From: DATNPX01 sp036702975
GTDB lineage: Bacteria; Cyanobacteriota; Vampirovibrionia; Obscuribacterales; Obscuribacteraceae
Reading direction: 5' to 3'
Length of the DNA: 64,000 bases
Assembly: GCA_036702975.1 (NCBI GenBank)
Contig: DATNPX010000026.1
Span: forward strand, 172,102-236,101
Under the pieces are notes generated by a model. The model saw nothing but the letters and a program-made list of their open reading frames with translations. It ran no database searches and was not told where the DNA came from. Shown one piece after another: positions 35,822-44,799 of this stretch. Position numbers and translations under genes: made by a program. Positions within the stretch are counted from its first letter, which is position 1. Each line of letters begins with the position of its first letter.

Positions 35822-36313
35822 ATGGCCACGAAAAGCGACTTGGAATCACGCTTGAGCTATCAGATACCAAAGATCAAACTGGCCCTGGTCAAAGAGAGGT
35901 CCAGGCGAAAAGAGAGAGTGTCGATACGTGCACCGCACGATGTGGCCAAATTTCTGGGTCCTTTGAAACACGCATCAGAAGAGCATTTCGTCAGTCTGCA
36001 CCTAAACGCAAAAAACGAAGTAATCGGTTTGCATGAAGTCTCGCACGGCACGCTTTCATCTAGCCTGGTGCATCCACGGGAAGTGTTCAAGGCCGCTCTT
36101 CTGGCTAACAGTTACGCCATAGTCGTATGCCACAATCACCCGTCTGGTGCCAGTATCACGCCATCAAAAGAAGACATAGACACGACTAAACAGCTTCTGC
36201 AAGCGGGCAAGATTCTCGGCGTCTCAGTTATCGACCATCTGATTGTTGGACCCACGCACGAAGAGGATGCTGTTTACAGCGTTCGCGAACATCACGCGGC
36301 TCTCTGGGACTGA
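35822..36313 (+). CDS. RadC-like JAB/MPN domain protein, short form
   Basis: A JAMM-type MPN domain protein of the RadC family. The conserved motifs are HLNAKNEVIGLHEVSHG, VHPREVFKAALLANSYAIVVCHNHPSG with the HxH metal ligands, and a Ser/Asp stretch ending GVSVIDHLIVG. The 163-residue chain lacks the helix-hairpin-helix domain that precedes the MPN domain in full RadC (about 220 residues). It resembles the short, often plasmid- or phage-linked RadC relatives. The ATG has GGGAGG 7 bases upstream. A role in recombination is not established for this family. Confidence 0.88.
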   Translation: MATKSDLESRLSYQIPKIKLALVKERSRRKERVSIRAPHDVAKFLGPLKHASEEHFVSLHLNAKNEVIGLHEVSHGTLSSSLVHPREVFKAALLANSYAIVVCHNHPSGASITPSKEDIDTTKQLLQAGKILGVSVIDHLIVGPTHEEDAVYSVREHHAALWD

Positions 36314-36412
36314 AAAGCGATGTAATTTTTGTACAATTGGGCTCTCAAATGCAGATCCTCAAGGGCTTTTGGCATAAGATCTGCGCTAGTAAGGGGGAAG
36401 CGGAGCGAACTC

Positions 36413-37669
36413 ATGTATAAGGGAAGGCGCACAGCCCACGTAGTCAAGATCGGCAATAAATTGCTCGGTGGTAACGAACCGATCGTTGTTCAGTCGATGA
36501 CTAATACACCGACCGAGGACGCCGAAGCCTCGGCCTCACAAATAGAACAGCTGTGGGAAGCAGGCTCGGAGCTTGTTCGTTTGACAGTGAACACGCGAGA
36601 AGCGGCAAAGGCGATCCCGAAAATCGTCTCCTTGCTCGAGAAACGGAACATAGAAGCGCCCCTGATTGGCGATTTCCACTATAACGGGCATTTGTTGCTT
36701 TCAGAATTCACTGATTGCGCTCGGCTGCTGGCCAAATATCGCATCAATCCGGGCAATGTAGGTCGCGGCGAAAAGCACGACGAAAACTTCCAGAAAATGA
36801 TTGACGTAGCTTTGAAGTGGGATAAGCCCGTACGCATTGGCGTTAATTGGGGCTCTCTCGACCAGGACCTGTTAGCCAAAATGATGGACGAGAATGCCAG
36901 ACTTTCTCAACCCAGAGATGGGCGCGATGTACTCAAGGAAGCCATTGTCGGCAGCGCCATTCAGTCAGCGCAACTTGCCCAATTATATGGGATGAGCAAA
37001 GACAAACTGGTTCTGAGCGCGAAAGTGTCTGAAGTTCCAGACTTGATAGACGTGTACAGATCCATGGCCTCGCAATGCGATTATGCCTTGCATCTGGGAC
37101 TGACCGAAGCAGGCATGGGTAACAAAGGAGTAGTTGCATCGACAGCCGCACTCTCTATTCTTCTAGCCGAAGGTATAGGCGACACGATTAGAGTCAGCCT
37201 GACTCCCAGGCCGGGCGCTAGTCGCACCGAGGAGGTCGAAGTCTGCCAGCAGATTTTGCAAGCACTGGGGCTGCGCACTTTTTTGCCGAGCGTCACAGCC
37301 TGTCCAGGTTGTGGGCGTACGACGAGTACGGTCTTCCAGGAACTGGCGCAAGAGATCGAGCAGCACCTGGCAGCAAAAAGAAAAATCTGGAAAGAGCGAT
37401 TTCCGGGCTCCGATCAGCTAAAAGTAGCGGTCATGGGCTGCATCGTCAACGGTCCCGGAGAATCGAAGCACGCCGACATCGGCATCTCCCTACCGGGGAC
37501 TGGTGAAGAGCCTCGTGCACCAGTCTTTGTCGACGGTCAATACGTAACCACGTTATCCGGGCCGACACTAACAAACGACTTCATTGAAATGGTCGACTCA
37601 TATGTCGCCCGTCGATTCTCGACAGATGCAGCTGATCAAGCAGTCGTTTCGGTCAGACAACAGAAGTAA
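36413..37669 (+). CDS. ispG: 4-hydroxy-3-methylbut-2-enyl-diphosphate synthase
   Basis: Reduces methylerythritol cyclodiphosphate to HMBPP in the MEP isoprenoid pathway, with a 4Fe-4S cluster. Evidence: VQSMTNTPTED opening, GDFHYNGHLLL, RINPGNVGRGEKHDENF, and the cluster cysteines in ACPGCGRTT and AVMGCIVNGPGES. The ATG at 36413 with GGAG 8 bases upstream gives 418 residues, the length of the non-plant two-domain form. A longer frame starting at 36329 has no family support. It follows radC by about 100 bases. Confidence 0.96.
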   Translation: MYKGRRTAHVVKIGNKLLGGNEPIVVQSMTNTPTEDAEASASQIEQLWEAGSELVRLTVNTREAAKAIPKIVSLLEKRNIEAPLIGDFHYNGHLLLSEFTDCARLLAKYRINPGNVGRGEKHDENFQKMIDVALKWDKPVRIGVNWGSLDQDLLAKMMDENARLSQPRDGRDVLKEAIVGSAIQSAQLAQLYGMSKDKLVLSAKVSEVPDLIDVYRSMASQCDYALHLGLTEAGMGNKGVVASTAALSILLAEGIGDTIRVSLTPRPGASRTEEVEVCQQILQALGLRTFLPSVTACPGCGRTTSTVFQELAQEIEQHLAAKRKIWKERFPGSDQLKVAVMGCIVNGPGESKHADIGISLPGTGEEPRAPVFVDGQYVTTLSGPTLTNDFIEMVDSYVARRFSTDAADQAVVSVRQQK

Positions 37670-37679
37670 CCTGCCCATG

Positions 37680-38981
37680 CTAGGGAGATATGCTTTGCCT
37701 GATCGGAGTACTCGTCTCGACAGGCGGCGGGTAGACACCGGAGGCATTGGTCGCAGACTCGGAAGTTGCGGGCACAGTTGACTGTTCAGGATAGGCAATG
37801 CGCTCTCCGGCAGGTGGAGCAGCATTTGCAGGCTGCGCCGGCTCGGAATAATCGGCGGGATTTGCATATCCGGAAAATGGTCTGTTGCCGGAAGGTGTTA
37901 GACTCGAAGCGCTGTCTCTCTGAAAATCCTGAGCGGCCTGAGGCATCGCTTTGCTAACGCTAACGTTGATGCCGCCATGTCGAGCGAGCCAGCTTTCGAT
38001 CGACTCTTCTACTATCGGCTTTATGAAAGACGTGCCAATCAGAATGTGTCCGCAGCCAGGCAACATCAAGATGTTTTTGTCTGTACTATTTATGCTGCTG
38101 AGAAGGCGCACCGACGAATTAGGATTGATTATCTGGTCTTCCTTTCCTTGTATAAGCAGAGCAGGCAAAGACCGTGGAATTTGGCGGGCAAAGGTGTCTC
38201 CTTGCTGAATGAAATTGAACGTGCCGAGCAATTCCAGCGCTGATAATTTGTTGCGACCGAGCGGATCATGCACCATTTCGTATGCAACACGACTATCATC
38301 AGACGAATAGCGTGTCATGAATTTACTCATGTCGACTGGTGTCGTAACGTGCATGAGCTGTCGATAAAAATCTGGTCCCATAGAGCCTGGTGCGTGGAGC
38401 TTTGGCTCCGACCCCGCACTGCAAAGAATTATGCCTTTTACCTTTGAAGCGTCGCGTGCAACGGCGCTGAGAACCACTGTTGAGCCAGCACTTTCGCCTA
38501 TACAAAAGATGCGGCTTTTTGGGTGCTCATTACGCAACATTTTCAGGATGTTGAACAGATCGTCGCAACTGCGGTCGAAATCACTAAATGCGCTGGTTGG
38601 CTTCTGTGTCGTCATGGTGTTCCAGCGTCCAGAGCCACGCAAATCAGGAGCAACAACAAGATAACCGATGGAAGCAAGCGAACGAGCAAGTGCTTCGACA
38701 GCTGCGCCTTGCTGGGCCGCCCCATGGATTACGACAACAATCGATTTTGGCTCTTTGACGCTCGAATCCTTCCACTCATACAATGGCACACCACATTTGC
38801 TTATATCGACGCTGTTGTCGCTGCGCGAGACCTCGGCATAGGCGGTATTGAATACAGTACCAAATACGGCAAGACCAGTTAGAAGCGACAGTCGAAGTCG
38901 GCGGACCAAGCACTTCTCTCTCGTAAATTTCGACACTTGCTCAGCTTTAGGTTGTTTCAGCATCAAATCAAGCGCGTCCAT
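37680..38981 (-). CDS. secreted alpha/beta hydrolase
   Basis: An alpha/beta-hydrolase, MGL/lysophospholipase-like. A signal peptide or membrane anchor lies at residues about 28-48 (LRLSLLTGLAVFGTVFNTAYA). The oxyanion turn is VVIHGAAQQG, the nucleophile is the Ser in CIGESAGSTVV, the acid is the Asp in GKEDQIINP and the His is in GCGHILIG. The last 100 residues are Pro/Ser/Ala-rich and unfolded-looking, a cell-surface style tail. The gene is convergent with ispG. Substrate (lipid, ester or peptide) is undetermined. Confidence 0.87.
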   Translation of the reverse strand: MDALDLMLKQPKAEQVSKFTREKCLVRRLRLSLLTGLAVFGTVFNTAYAEVSRSDNSVDISKCGVPLYEWKDSSVKEPKSIVVVIHGAAQQGAAVEALARSLASIGYLVVAPDLRGSGRWNTMTTQKPTSAFSDFDRSCDDLFNILKMLRNEHPKSRIFCIGESAGSTVVLSAVARDASKVKGIILCSAGSEPKLHAPGSMGPDFYRQLMHVTTPVDMSKFMTRYSSDDSRVAYEMVHDPLGRNKLSALELLGTFNFIQQGDTFARQIPRSLPALLIQGKEDQIINPNSSVRLLSSINSTDKNILMLPGCGHILIGTSFIKPIVEESIESWLARHGGINVSVSKAMPQAAQDFQRDSASSLTPSGNRPFSGYANPADYSEPAQPANAAPPAGERIAYPEQSTVPATSESATNASGVYPPPVETSTPIRQSISP

Positions 38982-39104
38982 AGCTTACAAACATAAGACA
39001 AAGTCCATTATAGTCGCTCTATTCCCGTACACTCCATACAAGCAAATTGCGCTCGCACTGGCCAGGCAGTACAAGCGCAAATAGAGACTGAAAACAAACC
39101 GATC

Positions 39105-39130
39105 ATAGCTGAGTTTATTGACTCAGCTAT
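39105..39130 (-). terminator. hairpin after etfA
   Basis: A perfect 10-bp stem ATAGCTGAGT/ACTCAGCTAT with a 6-base loop, starting 12 bases past the etfA stop. On the minus strand it is followed after 7 bases by a GTTTGTTTTC tract, consistent with termination of the etfBA transcript. The reverse strand side is less T-rich. Confidence 0.6.
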
Positions 39131-39141
39131 AAATCAGTCAG

Positions 39142-40113
39142 TTAGTTGTTTTCGTGCAGACGGCGAACCTCTTCAGTCACCTTCGGCACAATCTCAATAA
39201 CATCACCAACAACGGCATAATTGGCAAATTTGAAGATCGGCGCTTCTGGGTCTTTGTTGATAGCCACGATTACTTTCGAAGAAGACATGCCGGCAAGATG
39301 TTGAATAGCGCCGGAGATTCCGCATGCTATGTATAGCTGCGGGCTGACGGTCTTACCGGTTTGACCGACTTGATGCTGGTGGTCGATCCAACCAGCGTCG
39401 ACTACCGCGCGAGAAGCACCAAGCGCTGCACCGAGAGCGTCGCACAATCCTTGCAGTATCGGCCAGTTTTCAGGACCTTTGATACCACGTCCACCAGAAA
39501 CTATTACAGCAGCTTCGCTCAATTCCACTTTTTGACCAGCAGCAGCATGCGTTTCGACAACCTTGGCCTTTAAGTCTCCAAGCGATACACTGACCACTTC
39601 TAGAGCACCAGCTTTGGCACTTTCAGTAGCAGCAAAGACATTCGGTCTCAAAGTGATGAAGGCGATTGGAGAATCGAATTCAAATAGAGCAAGCGTCTTA
39701 CCCGAATAGGTCGGCTTCACCGCGAGCAATTTGCCGCCATCTTCGCGCAACTCCATCGCATCTGTAACGCAAGGCGCATCGAGTCTTGCGGCCACACGAG
39801 GAATCAGATCTTTTGCCATTGAAGTATTGGCGGCGAAGACGTATTTAGGATCCGCTTTTTTTACTGCTTCAGCTAGAGCCGCTGCATATCCTTCGGTCGA
39901 ATACTCTGCCAAAGCCGCGTTTTCGAGAGCATAGACGGTGTCTGCGCCGTACTTAGCCACTTGCGGTGCGAAGTCTTTGACATTGTCGCCGACGATGGCA
40001 GCAACAACCGGCTCATCTTTTGCTTGACGGCGAGCTTCCGAAAGGGCTTCCAAACTGGATTTTCGCAATTGCCCCTTGCGTTGCTCGATAAAAACTACAA
40101 TACCCTGTGCCAT
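39142..40113 (-). CDS. etfA: electron transfer flavoprotein alpha subunit
   Basis: Carries electrons from acyl-CoA and other dehydrogenases to the quinone pool. The N-terminal domain begins MAQGIVVFIEQRKGQLRKSS; the C-terminal FAD-binding domain shows VSGGRGIKGPENW, VDAGWIDHQHQVGQTGKTVSP and IAINKDPEAPIFKFANY. The ATG at 40113 with AGGAG 8 bases upstream is chosen over an in-frame start nine codons earlier, giving 323 residues. It follows etfB by 56 bases. No fixCX or ETF-QO gene is adjacent. Confidence 0.96.
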   Translation of the reverse strand: MAQGIVVFIEQRKGQLRKSSLEALSEARRQAKDEPVVAAIVGDNVKDFAPQVAKYGADTVYALENAALAEYSTEGYAAALAEAVKKADPKYVFAANTSMAKDLIPRVAARLDAPCVTDAMELREDGGKLLAVKPTYSGKTLALFEFDSPIAFITLRPNVFAATESAKAGALEVVSVSLGDLKAKVVETHAAAGQKVELSEAAVIVSGGRGIKGPENWPILQGLCDALGAALGASRAVVDAGWIDHQHQVGQTGKTVSPQLYIACGISGAIQHLAGMSSSKVIVAINKDPEAPIFKFANYAVVGDVIEIVPKVTEEVRRLHENN

Positions 40114-40169
40114 TGAAAAATCTCCTGAAAAACACTGCAAAAAGCAGTCGAGTGCCTGGACTAGAGTTG

Positions 40170-40946
40170 CTAAATCACATGTGCTTCCGAACGCAACAGT
40201 TCAACCAGCGTCTTAGCTTGCGTTGAGGCATCGCCTTCGATGCGCTTGCCAGAGGGACGCGCCGCAGGCAAAGTAATCTCGCGCACTCGCATCTTGCGTT
40301 TGGCGACTTGGTCGGTAACACCCAGAGCCGCGGCATCTTTTACAGCGATCTCTTTCTTCCTGGCAGCCATCACACCTTTGATTGAAGGGTAACGAGGCTC
40401 GTTCAGGCCTTTTTGAGCACTTACGACCGCAGGCAATAAACCTTCAACGAACTCGTGTGCCCCCTCGATCTCTCTTTCGGCGCGAAACTTGTTATCGGTG
40501 ATCTCAAGTTTGACTACGACGTTCGCCTGCGGAAGACCGAGTAATTCTGCAAGCATCGATGGCACCTGACTATTGTCACCGCCTGAACCTTGCTGTCCGC
40601 AAAGCACTAAGTCAAAGCCACCATCCTTGATTGCAGCAGCCAAAACCTTAGCGGTAGTCAAAGGATCTGCATTAGCGAAAAGCGGATCTTTCAAGTGCAC
40701 CGCAGAATCAATACCGCGAGCTAATGTGTCGCGCAACACGTCGGTCGCTTCATCACCGCCAAGAGCAAACGCTACCGTTTCGCCACCGTTTTTCTCTTTT
40801 AAACGGATGGCTTCTTCAACGGCAAATTCATCATACGGACTCGTGATGTACTTCACACCGGCTGTTTCGATATTCTGCTTGTCAGCCCCGATAGCGATTT
40901 TCGTCTCGGTATCAGGCACCGCTTTTACACATACTGCAATTTTCAA
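40170..40946 (-). CDS. etfB: electron transfer flavoprotein beta subunit
   Basis: The AMP-binding partner of EtfA. It opens KIAVCVKAVPDTETKIAIG, with CGQQGSGGDNSQVPSMLAELLG as the nucleotide-binding and partner-contact loop, and ends in the anchor helix. The long frame starts 21 codons upstream, but the TTG at 40946, nine bases after AGGAGG, matches the family N-terminus and gives 258 residues. Operon order is etfB-etfA, with holA ending about 150 bases upstream. Confidence 0.95.
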   Translation of the reverse strand: MKIAVCVKAVPDTETKIAIGADKQNIETAGVKYITSPYDEFAVEEAIRLKEKNGGETVAFALGGDEATDVLRDTLARGIDSAVHLKDPLFANADPLTTAKVLAAAIKDGGFDLVLCGQQGSGGDNSQVPSMLAELLGLPQANVVVKLEITDNKFRAEREIEGAHEFVEGLLPAVVSAQKGLNEPRYPSIKGVMAARKKEIAVKDAAALGVTDQVAKRKMRVREITLPAARPSGKRIEGDASTQAKTLVELLRSEAHVI

Positions 40947-41096
40947 GAGCAAATTCCTCCTAGCGAGAACAGGCTTCGGTCTCACTGAGAGCAAATTATA
41001 GGATTGCACTTCACAAAGTCAGGCTTTTTACCATATTCCTTAATCACGTTGACACTTGGCAAAGTGCTTCCGATAACGAACGCAATAACACGCGCC

Positions 41097-42167
41097 CTAC
41101 GAAGCAATCAGCAGCTCCAGTGCGTGACCTTCCGGCAATTGTCCAGTTTTCACGAGGTGCTCCAATCTCGTTAGTTCGACCTTCTTACGGATTAAGCTGG
41201 CACTTGTCTCTTTTGATATACGTTTGAGGTCATTCTCAACAACGACCGGATGCGACTTCACTTGCGCCGATACACGCTTTACCAGCTCAGACATCGGCAG
41301 CTCGCGCTTACCAGCGGTTCCATGCGGGGCCTCCAGATTGTATTTTTCGCAGAGCATCTTCATGTGCACCCATTTACTCAGCATCGTTTGCAACATGGCG
41401 ATAATCGGCATTCCACTTTGTCGAGAGAGAAGCTCACGCAAACTATCATATGCTTCAGTTGTACGGCCGCTGATCCATTTGTCTGCTAGAACGAAGACAT
41501 GTGAGTGAAACGGTGTCAAAGTCTGAACGATATCGAGAGTGATATGCGTTTTTGGCAAAACAAAAACAGAAGCTTTTTCCAATTCATTGGATATACTGCG
41601 CAAATCAGCTTCCAACCCATCAAGCAGATAGGTTATTGCCGCATCATCTATAGTGGCACCGAAACGTTTCGCTTCCTTCCTGCACCAGGTCTCAAGCTTC
41701 GGATTTTTGCTACCGACAAAATAACGCTCTTTTTCGAAGCGCTCAATTCCTACAGACTTAGGCACCGCCTTAGATGTCTTAAGCGTGGAGTCAAAGTTGT
41801 ATGGGCAACTAAACAGCAAAAAAGTATTAGGAGCTACAGCCTCGAGGGCAGCTTCAAACTGCTCGAGACCAGCGGTTTTGTCTTTTGCGGTCTCCTTCTT
41901 CGCAGATTTAGCAGCAGAAGCATCGTCATCACTTCCCCCTTTTCCGCGCTTCTTAGTAAAGAGATCGCAACGCTCAACGAGAATGACTTTGTTTCCCGGT
42001 CCAAAAGGCAACTGCGCAGCAGCATCGACTACCTGCTGGACGTTTGGGTTGTCCAGTCGAACGAAATTGAAACTAGCCCAAGCCGGATCAAGCAACTTAT
42101 CGCGCAACGCTTGCACCCGGCGCGATAGCTCGAAATCTTCATCTCCGGCAAGAATCAATACTGGCAA
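41097..42167 (-). CDS. holA: DNA polymerase III delta subunit
   Basis: Clamp-loader subunit that opens the beta clamp. Evidence: the N-terminal AAA-like start VLILAGDEDFELSRRVQALRD, DAAAQLPFGPGNKVILVERCD, and the C-terminal collar helices with LFVLADKWISGR-like and DLKRISKETSASLIRK elements. A Lys/Asp/Ser-rich insertion (about residues 73-105, KKRGKGGSDDDASAAKSAKK) interrupts the N-domain; it looks like a disordered loop. The length of 356 residues is close to the usual 340. It lies 40 bases after phoU on the same strand. Confidence 0.9.
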   Translation of the reverse strand: MPVLILAGDEDFELSRRVQALRDKLLDPAWASFNFVRLDNPNVQQVVDAAAQLPFGPGNKVILVERCDLFTKKRGKGGSDDDASAAKSAKKETAKDKTAGLEQFEAALEAVAPNTFLLFSCPYNFDSTLKTSKAVPKSVGIERFEKERYFVGSKNPKLETWCRKEAKRFGATIDDAAITYLLDGLEADLRSISNELEKASVFVLPKTHITLDIVQTLTPFHSHVFVLADKWISGRTTEAYDSLRELLSRQSGMPIIAMLQTMLSKWVHMKMLCEKYNLEAPHGTAGKRELPMSELVKRVSAQVKSHPVVVENDLKRISKETSASLIRKKVELTRLEHLVKTGQLPEGHALELLIAS

Positions 42168-42207
42168 TCTATGTCTACTCCAAATGCTCTAAGGTTTCGT
42201 TGTTTAT

Positions 42208-42870
42208 TCAGGAGCCGATCTTCTGTCCGGCCGCTTTCAATCGCGTGCCGGTGACGATGAAGTATGTCCGTTTACCGACGGAAGTACAGAGATCACCCAT
42301 GCGCTCAAGAAAGCGAGTGCAGAAAAGGAACTGTGCGGTCATGTGCGCTTCTTCACCACTTTGCACACCGAGGTCGGCGAGCAATCGTTTTGAAAGCACC
42401 GCATCTAGATAATCGATCTCTTTGTCACGGTGAAGGATCATCTGCATCTTGTCTGCAGCATCAGTCAAAAAGCTGAGCAACACATCTTGCAGAATCTTGT
42501 GAATAGCTTCCGCCATGTCCGGCAACTCTGGTGGCACCGTCACTTCGTCTTCTTTGGCCCATGAAGCAATACGTGCGACCCGATTGGCATGGTCAGCCAT
42601 TCTCTCCAATTTAGCTGAAATAAGTGTTCCACCGACAAGAGTACGAATCTCCTTGGCTGCCAGTAGATCTTTTTCCAGCAGCAAGTCGAGACATTTCTCT
42701 TCAATATCTTGATAAAGTTGATTGATCGACTCTTCCTGGTCTTCAATCAAACTAAGACTGGCACCAGATTCCTTGCGCAGCAAACGTGCCATTTCCGACA
42801 CTGTACGGGCAACCATCTCTCCCAGGTGGAGAACGTCTTCTTTGTAAAGGGTAATTGCTTCAGACTTCAA
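42208..42870 (-). CDS. phoU: phosphate-signalling protein PhoU
   Basis: A negative regulator that links Pst phosphate uptake to the PhoR kinase. Two three-helix PhoU repeats are visible, each with the metal-binding signature: ERMADHANRVARI (first half) and ERMGDLCTSVGKR (second half). The length of 220 residues is standard. It follows the response-regulator gene by 51 bases, so kinase, regulator and PhoU form a unit. pst genes are not in the window. Confidence 0.93.
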   Translation of the reverse strand: MKSEAITLYKEDVLHLGEMVARTVSEMARLLRKESGASLSLIEDQEESINQLYQDIEEKCLDLLLEKDLLAAKEIRTLVGGTLISAKLERMADHANRVARIASWAKEDEVTVPPELPDMAEAIHKILQDVLLSFLTDAADKMQMILHRDKEIDYLDAVLSKRLLADLGVQSGEEAHMTAQFLFCTRFLERMGDLCTSVGKRTYFIVTGTRLKAAGQKIGS

Positions 42871-42921
42871 GTCTGCACCTCATGGATTTCGGTCTGCTTT
42901 TGTTGGATTCTGTTGGGTTGC

Positions 42922-43623
42922 CTATTTAGGTAGATTGAAACGATAACCTGAGCGATGAACAGTCTGCAAAATCTCAGGATTTTTTGGATCTTTTTCGAGT
43001 TTTTGGCGCAACCATCGCATATGCACGGCCACTGTTTTCACGTCGCCTGCGAAGTCCGCTCCCCAAACTTGATTGAGCAGAGTTTCAGTAGTAAGAGTCT
43101 TGCCGGCTTGCACCATTAAAGCCTTGAGCAAAGCAAATTCTTTTGGCGAAAGATCAATGTCGGTACCATCTTTAGTGACTGACTTTGCATCATCATCGAG
43201 AACAATCGAACGCAGTTCTAGACGCACACCCTTTGGCTCTATGCGCCCCTTACCGGCGCGGCGCAAAAGAGCCTGCACGCGGGCCAGCAATTCAATCGGG
43301 CTGAAGGGCTTAGCCAAATAATCATCAGCGCCACTACCCAAACCGGTGGCGATATCGTTTGGTGTACTGCGGCCGGTGAGCATCAAAATCGGCAGATCTA
43401 CTGAGCGGGAACGAATCAGTTTGCAGATTTCTGGTCCAACAAGATCCGGCAGCATCCAGTCGAGAATGACCAAATTAGGTGCAGTCGCGTCAAGCTGAGC
43501 CAGCGCCTTTGTCCCATTGTTGAACGTCACAACATCAAAGCCGTGCCGTTTCAGGTTGTACTCAAGTGTTTCGATGATAGTTTCATCATCGTCGACTAGC
43601 ATGACTCTTGTTGCCGCTGGCAT
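42922..43623 (-). CDS. OmpR/PhoB-family response regulator
   Basis: Phospho-receiver plus winged-helix DNA-binding protein. The receiver (residues 5-118) has the acidic pocket DDD, the phospho-acceptor D55 in VILDWMLPD, a Thr in MLTGRS and the Lys in LAKPFSP. The DNA-binding domain (about 135-232) has DLSPKEFALLKAL, the recognition helix and the RSGYRFNLP hairpin. The position between a histidine kinase and phoU argues for a PhoB-like role in phosphate control. No symbol is assigned because orthology cannot be shown here. Confidence 0.93.
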   Translation of the reverse strand: MPAATRVMLVDDDETIIETLEYNLKRHGFDVVTFNNGTKALAQLDATAPNLVILDWMLPDLVGPEICKLIRSRSVDLPILMLTGRSTPNDIATGLGSGADDYLAKPFSPIELLARVQALLRRAGKGRIEPKGVRLELRSIVLDDDAKSVTKDGTDIDLSPKEFALLKALMVQAGKTLTTETLLNQVWGADFAGDVKTVAVHMRWLRQKLEKDPKNPEILQTVHRSGYRFNLPK

Positions 43624-43682
43624 TTCTCACCGTTTGTTTCAGTCCAATGGGATTCCAACCGATCTGATTGCTCGACTCGAAA

Positions 43683-44498
43683 TCAAGCAGGACCGGGAAA
43701 AGTCAACTCAAAGGTAGAGCCCTTGCCCTCCTCAGATTTGACGTTAATTTTAGCACCGTGTAATTCAACAATGTGTTTGACAATAGACAGCCCAAGGCCT
43801 GTGCTTCCGCGCGACTGAGCTCGGTCAACGCGATAAAAACGTTGAAAGATTTTCGGTATCTCATGTGAAGCAATACCGATGCCTGTGTCGGTAACGCTAA
43901 ATTGCCCGGGTTGTCCGCCGCTTATGATCGTAACGGAGCCACCAGACGGCGTAAATTTGACTGCGTTTTCCAGCAAGTTGAGTAGAATTTGGTCGAACAT
44001 TTCCGGATTGGCATAAACATTGTGGTCGGGCGCAATCTGGGTGCGGATGTCGATTTCCTTCTCAGAAGCCAGTTTGCGAACAGTTTCGAGAGCATAATCT
44101 ACACGGCTTGAGAACGGCACCCATATGCGATGCACATCCTTACGAGTTGAGGCGACGCGTTCCACTGAAAGCAAGTTGACAACGAGACTCTGCAATCTGT
44201 CGACTTCAGACTTGGCACGAGTGAGCATGCGCTTCGCTGTCACTTCGTCTTCAAGAGCACCATCCAACAAGGTCTCGACCAGAAGCTTCAAATTAGCAAT
44301 GGGCAGACGCAATTCGTGTGAAACTTCGGCGATCCAGTCGTTGGTGTCTCGTCTCGCCTCATCATGAACCAGCCCTCGTTGAGCACCAGAAGCTGGGGAC
44401 TCCACTCCTGGTTGAGCGCGCATGGAAGTTTCTCCACCGGTCTGCTCAGTTTCGCCAGACCGCCGATTGCTCTTCCACTTCCTGCTTTCGAGAGCCAT
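43683..44498 (-). CDS. sensor histidine kinase without sensor domain
   Basis: The catalytic core of a PhoR-like kinase: the phospho-acceptor H61 in WIAEVSHELRLPIANLK, then N box NLLENAVKFTPSGG, G1 DTGIGI, and G2 GSTGLGLSIVKHI. The first 50 residues are a charged, disordered stretch; there is no transmembrane helix, PAS or HAMP domain, so it is soluble and must be told of the signal by a partner, perhaps PhoU. The HELRLP motif differs from the common HELRTP by Leu for Thr. It is first in the run kinase - regulator - phoU. Confidence 0.92.
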   Translation of the reverse strand: MALESRKWKSNRRSGETEQTGGETSMRAQPGVESPASGAQRGLVHDEARRDTNDWIAEVSHELRLPIANLKLLVETLLDGALEDEVTAKRMLTRAKSEVDRLQSLVVNLLSVERVASTRKDVHRIWVPFSSRVDYALETVRKLASEKEIDIRTQIAPDHNVYANPEMFDQILLNLLENAVKFTPSGGSVTIISGGQPGQFSVTDTGIGIASHEIPKIFQRFYRVDRAQSRGSTGLGLSIVKHIVELHGAKINVKSEEGKGSTFELTFPGPA

Positions 44499-44799
44499 AG
44501 CTCACTCATTGAGGATTCGTGCTCGGTAATCGATATCTGAAGGTATCCGGCGTACTATCTGACTTGCAACAACAAACGGAACCGAGCAAGAGCATTATAC
44601 GAAACCTTCGATAATGAAATTACTAAGGAATGATCCAGTTTGAAAGGGAGTTTCGAGAATTGGCTAAACAGAGATAAAAACATTCTCGTGTTTAGAGGTG
44701 AACTTTTACCTTCACTTACACAGCGCTGGCTCAATCAGGTCAGTATCGAATATAGTTGTATCCCTTCGATATACGATTCCCGAGCAAAGGCGAAATAAC
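44499..44799. other. divergent intergenic region between the kinase gene and gpmI, with TTCGATA repeats
   Basis: About 300 bases without a gene. TTCGATA occurs at 44607-44613 and 44765-44771, and its complement TATCGAA at 44744-44750, the last pair forming an inverted repeat with a 14-base centre shortly before the gpmI start. They could be operator half-sites. No strong promoter pair was found. The open frame running into gpmI from 44698 has no family match. Confidence 0.4.

Noticed and set aside
41505..42128. 207-codon plus-strand frame opposite holA
   Set aside because: It is antisense to a clear HolA; composition is Arg/Phe/Ser-rich with no domain and no ribosome site.
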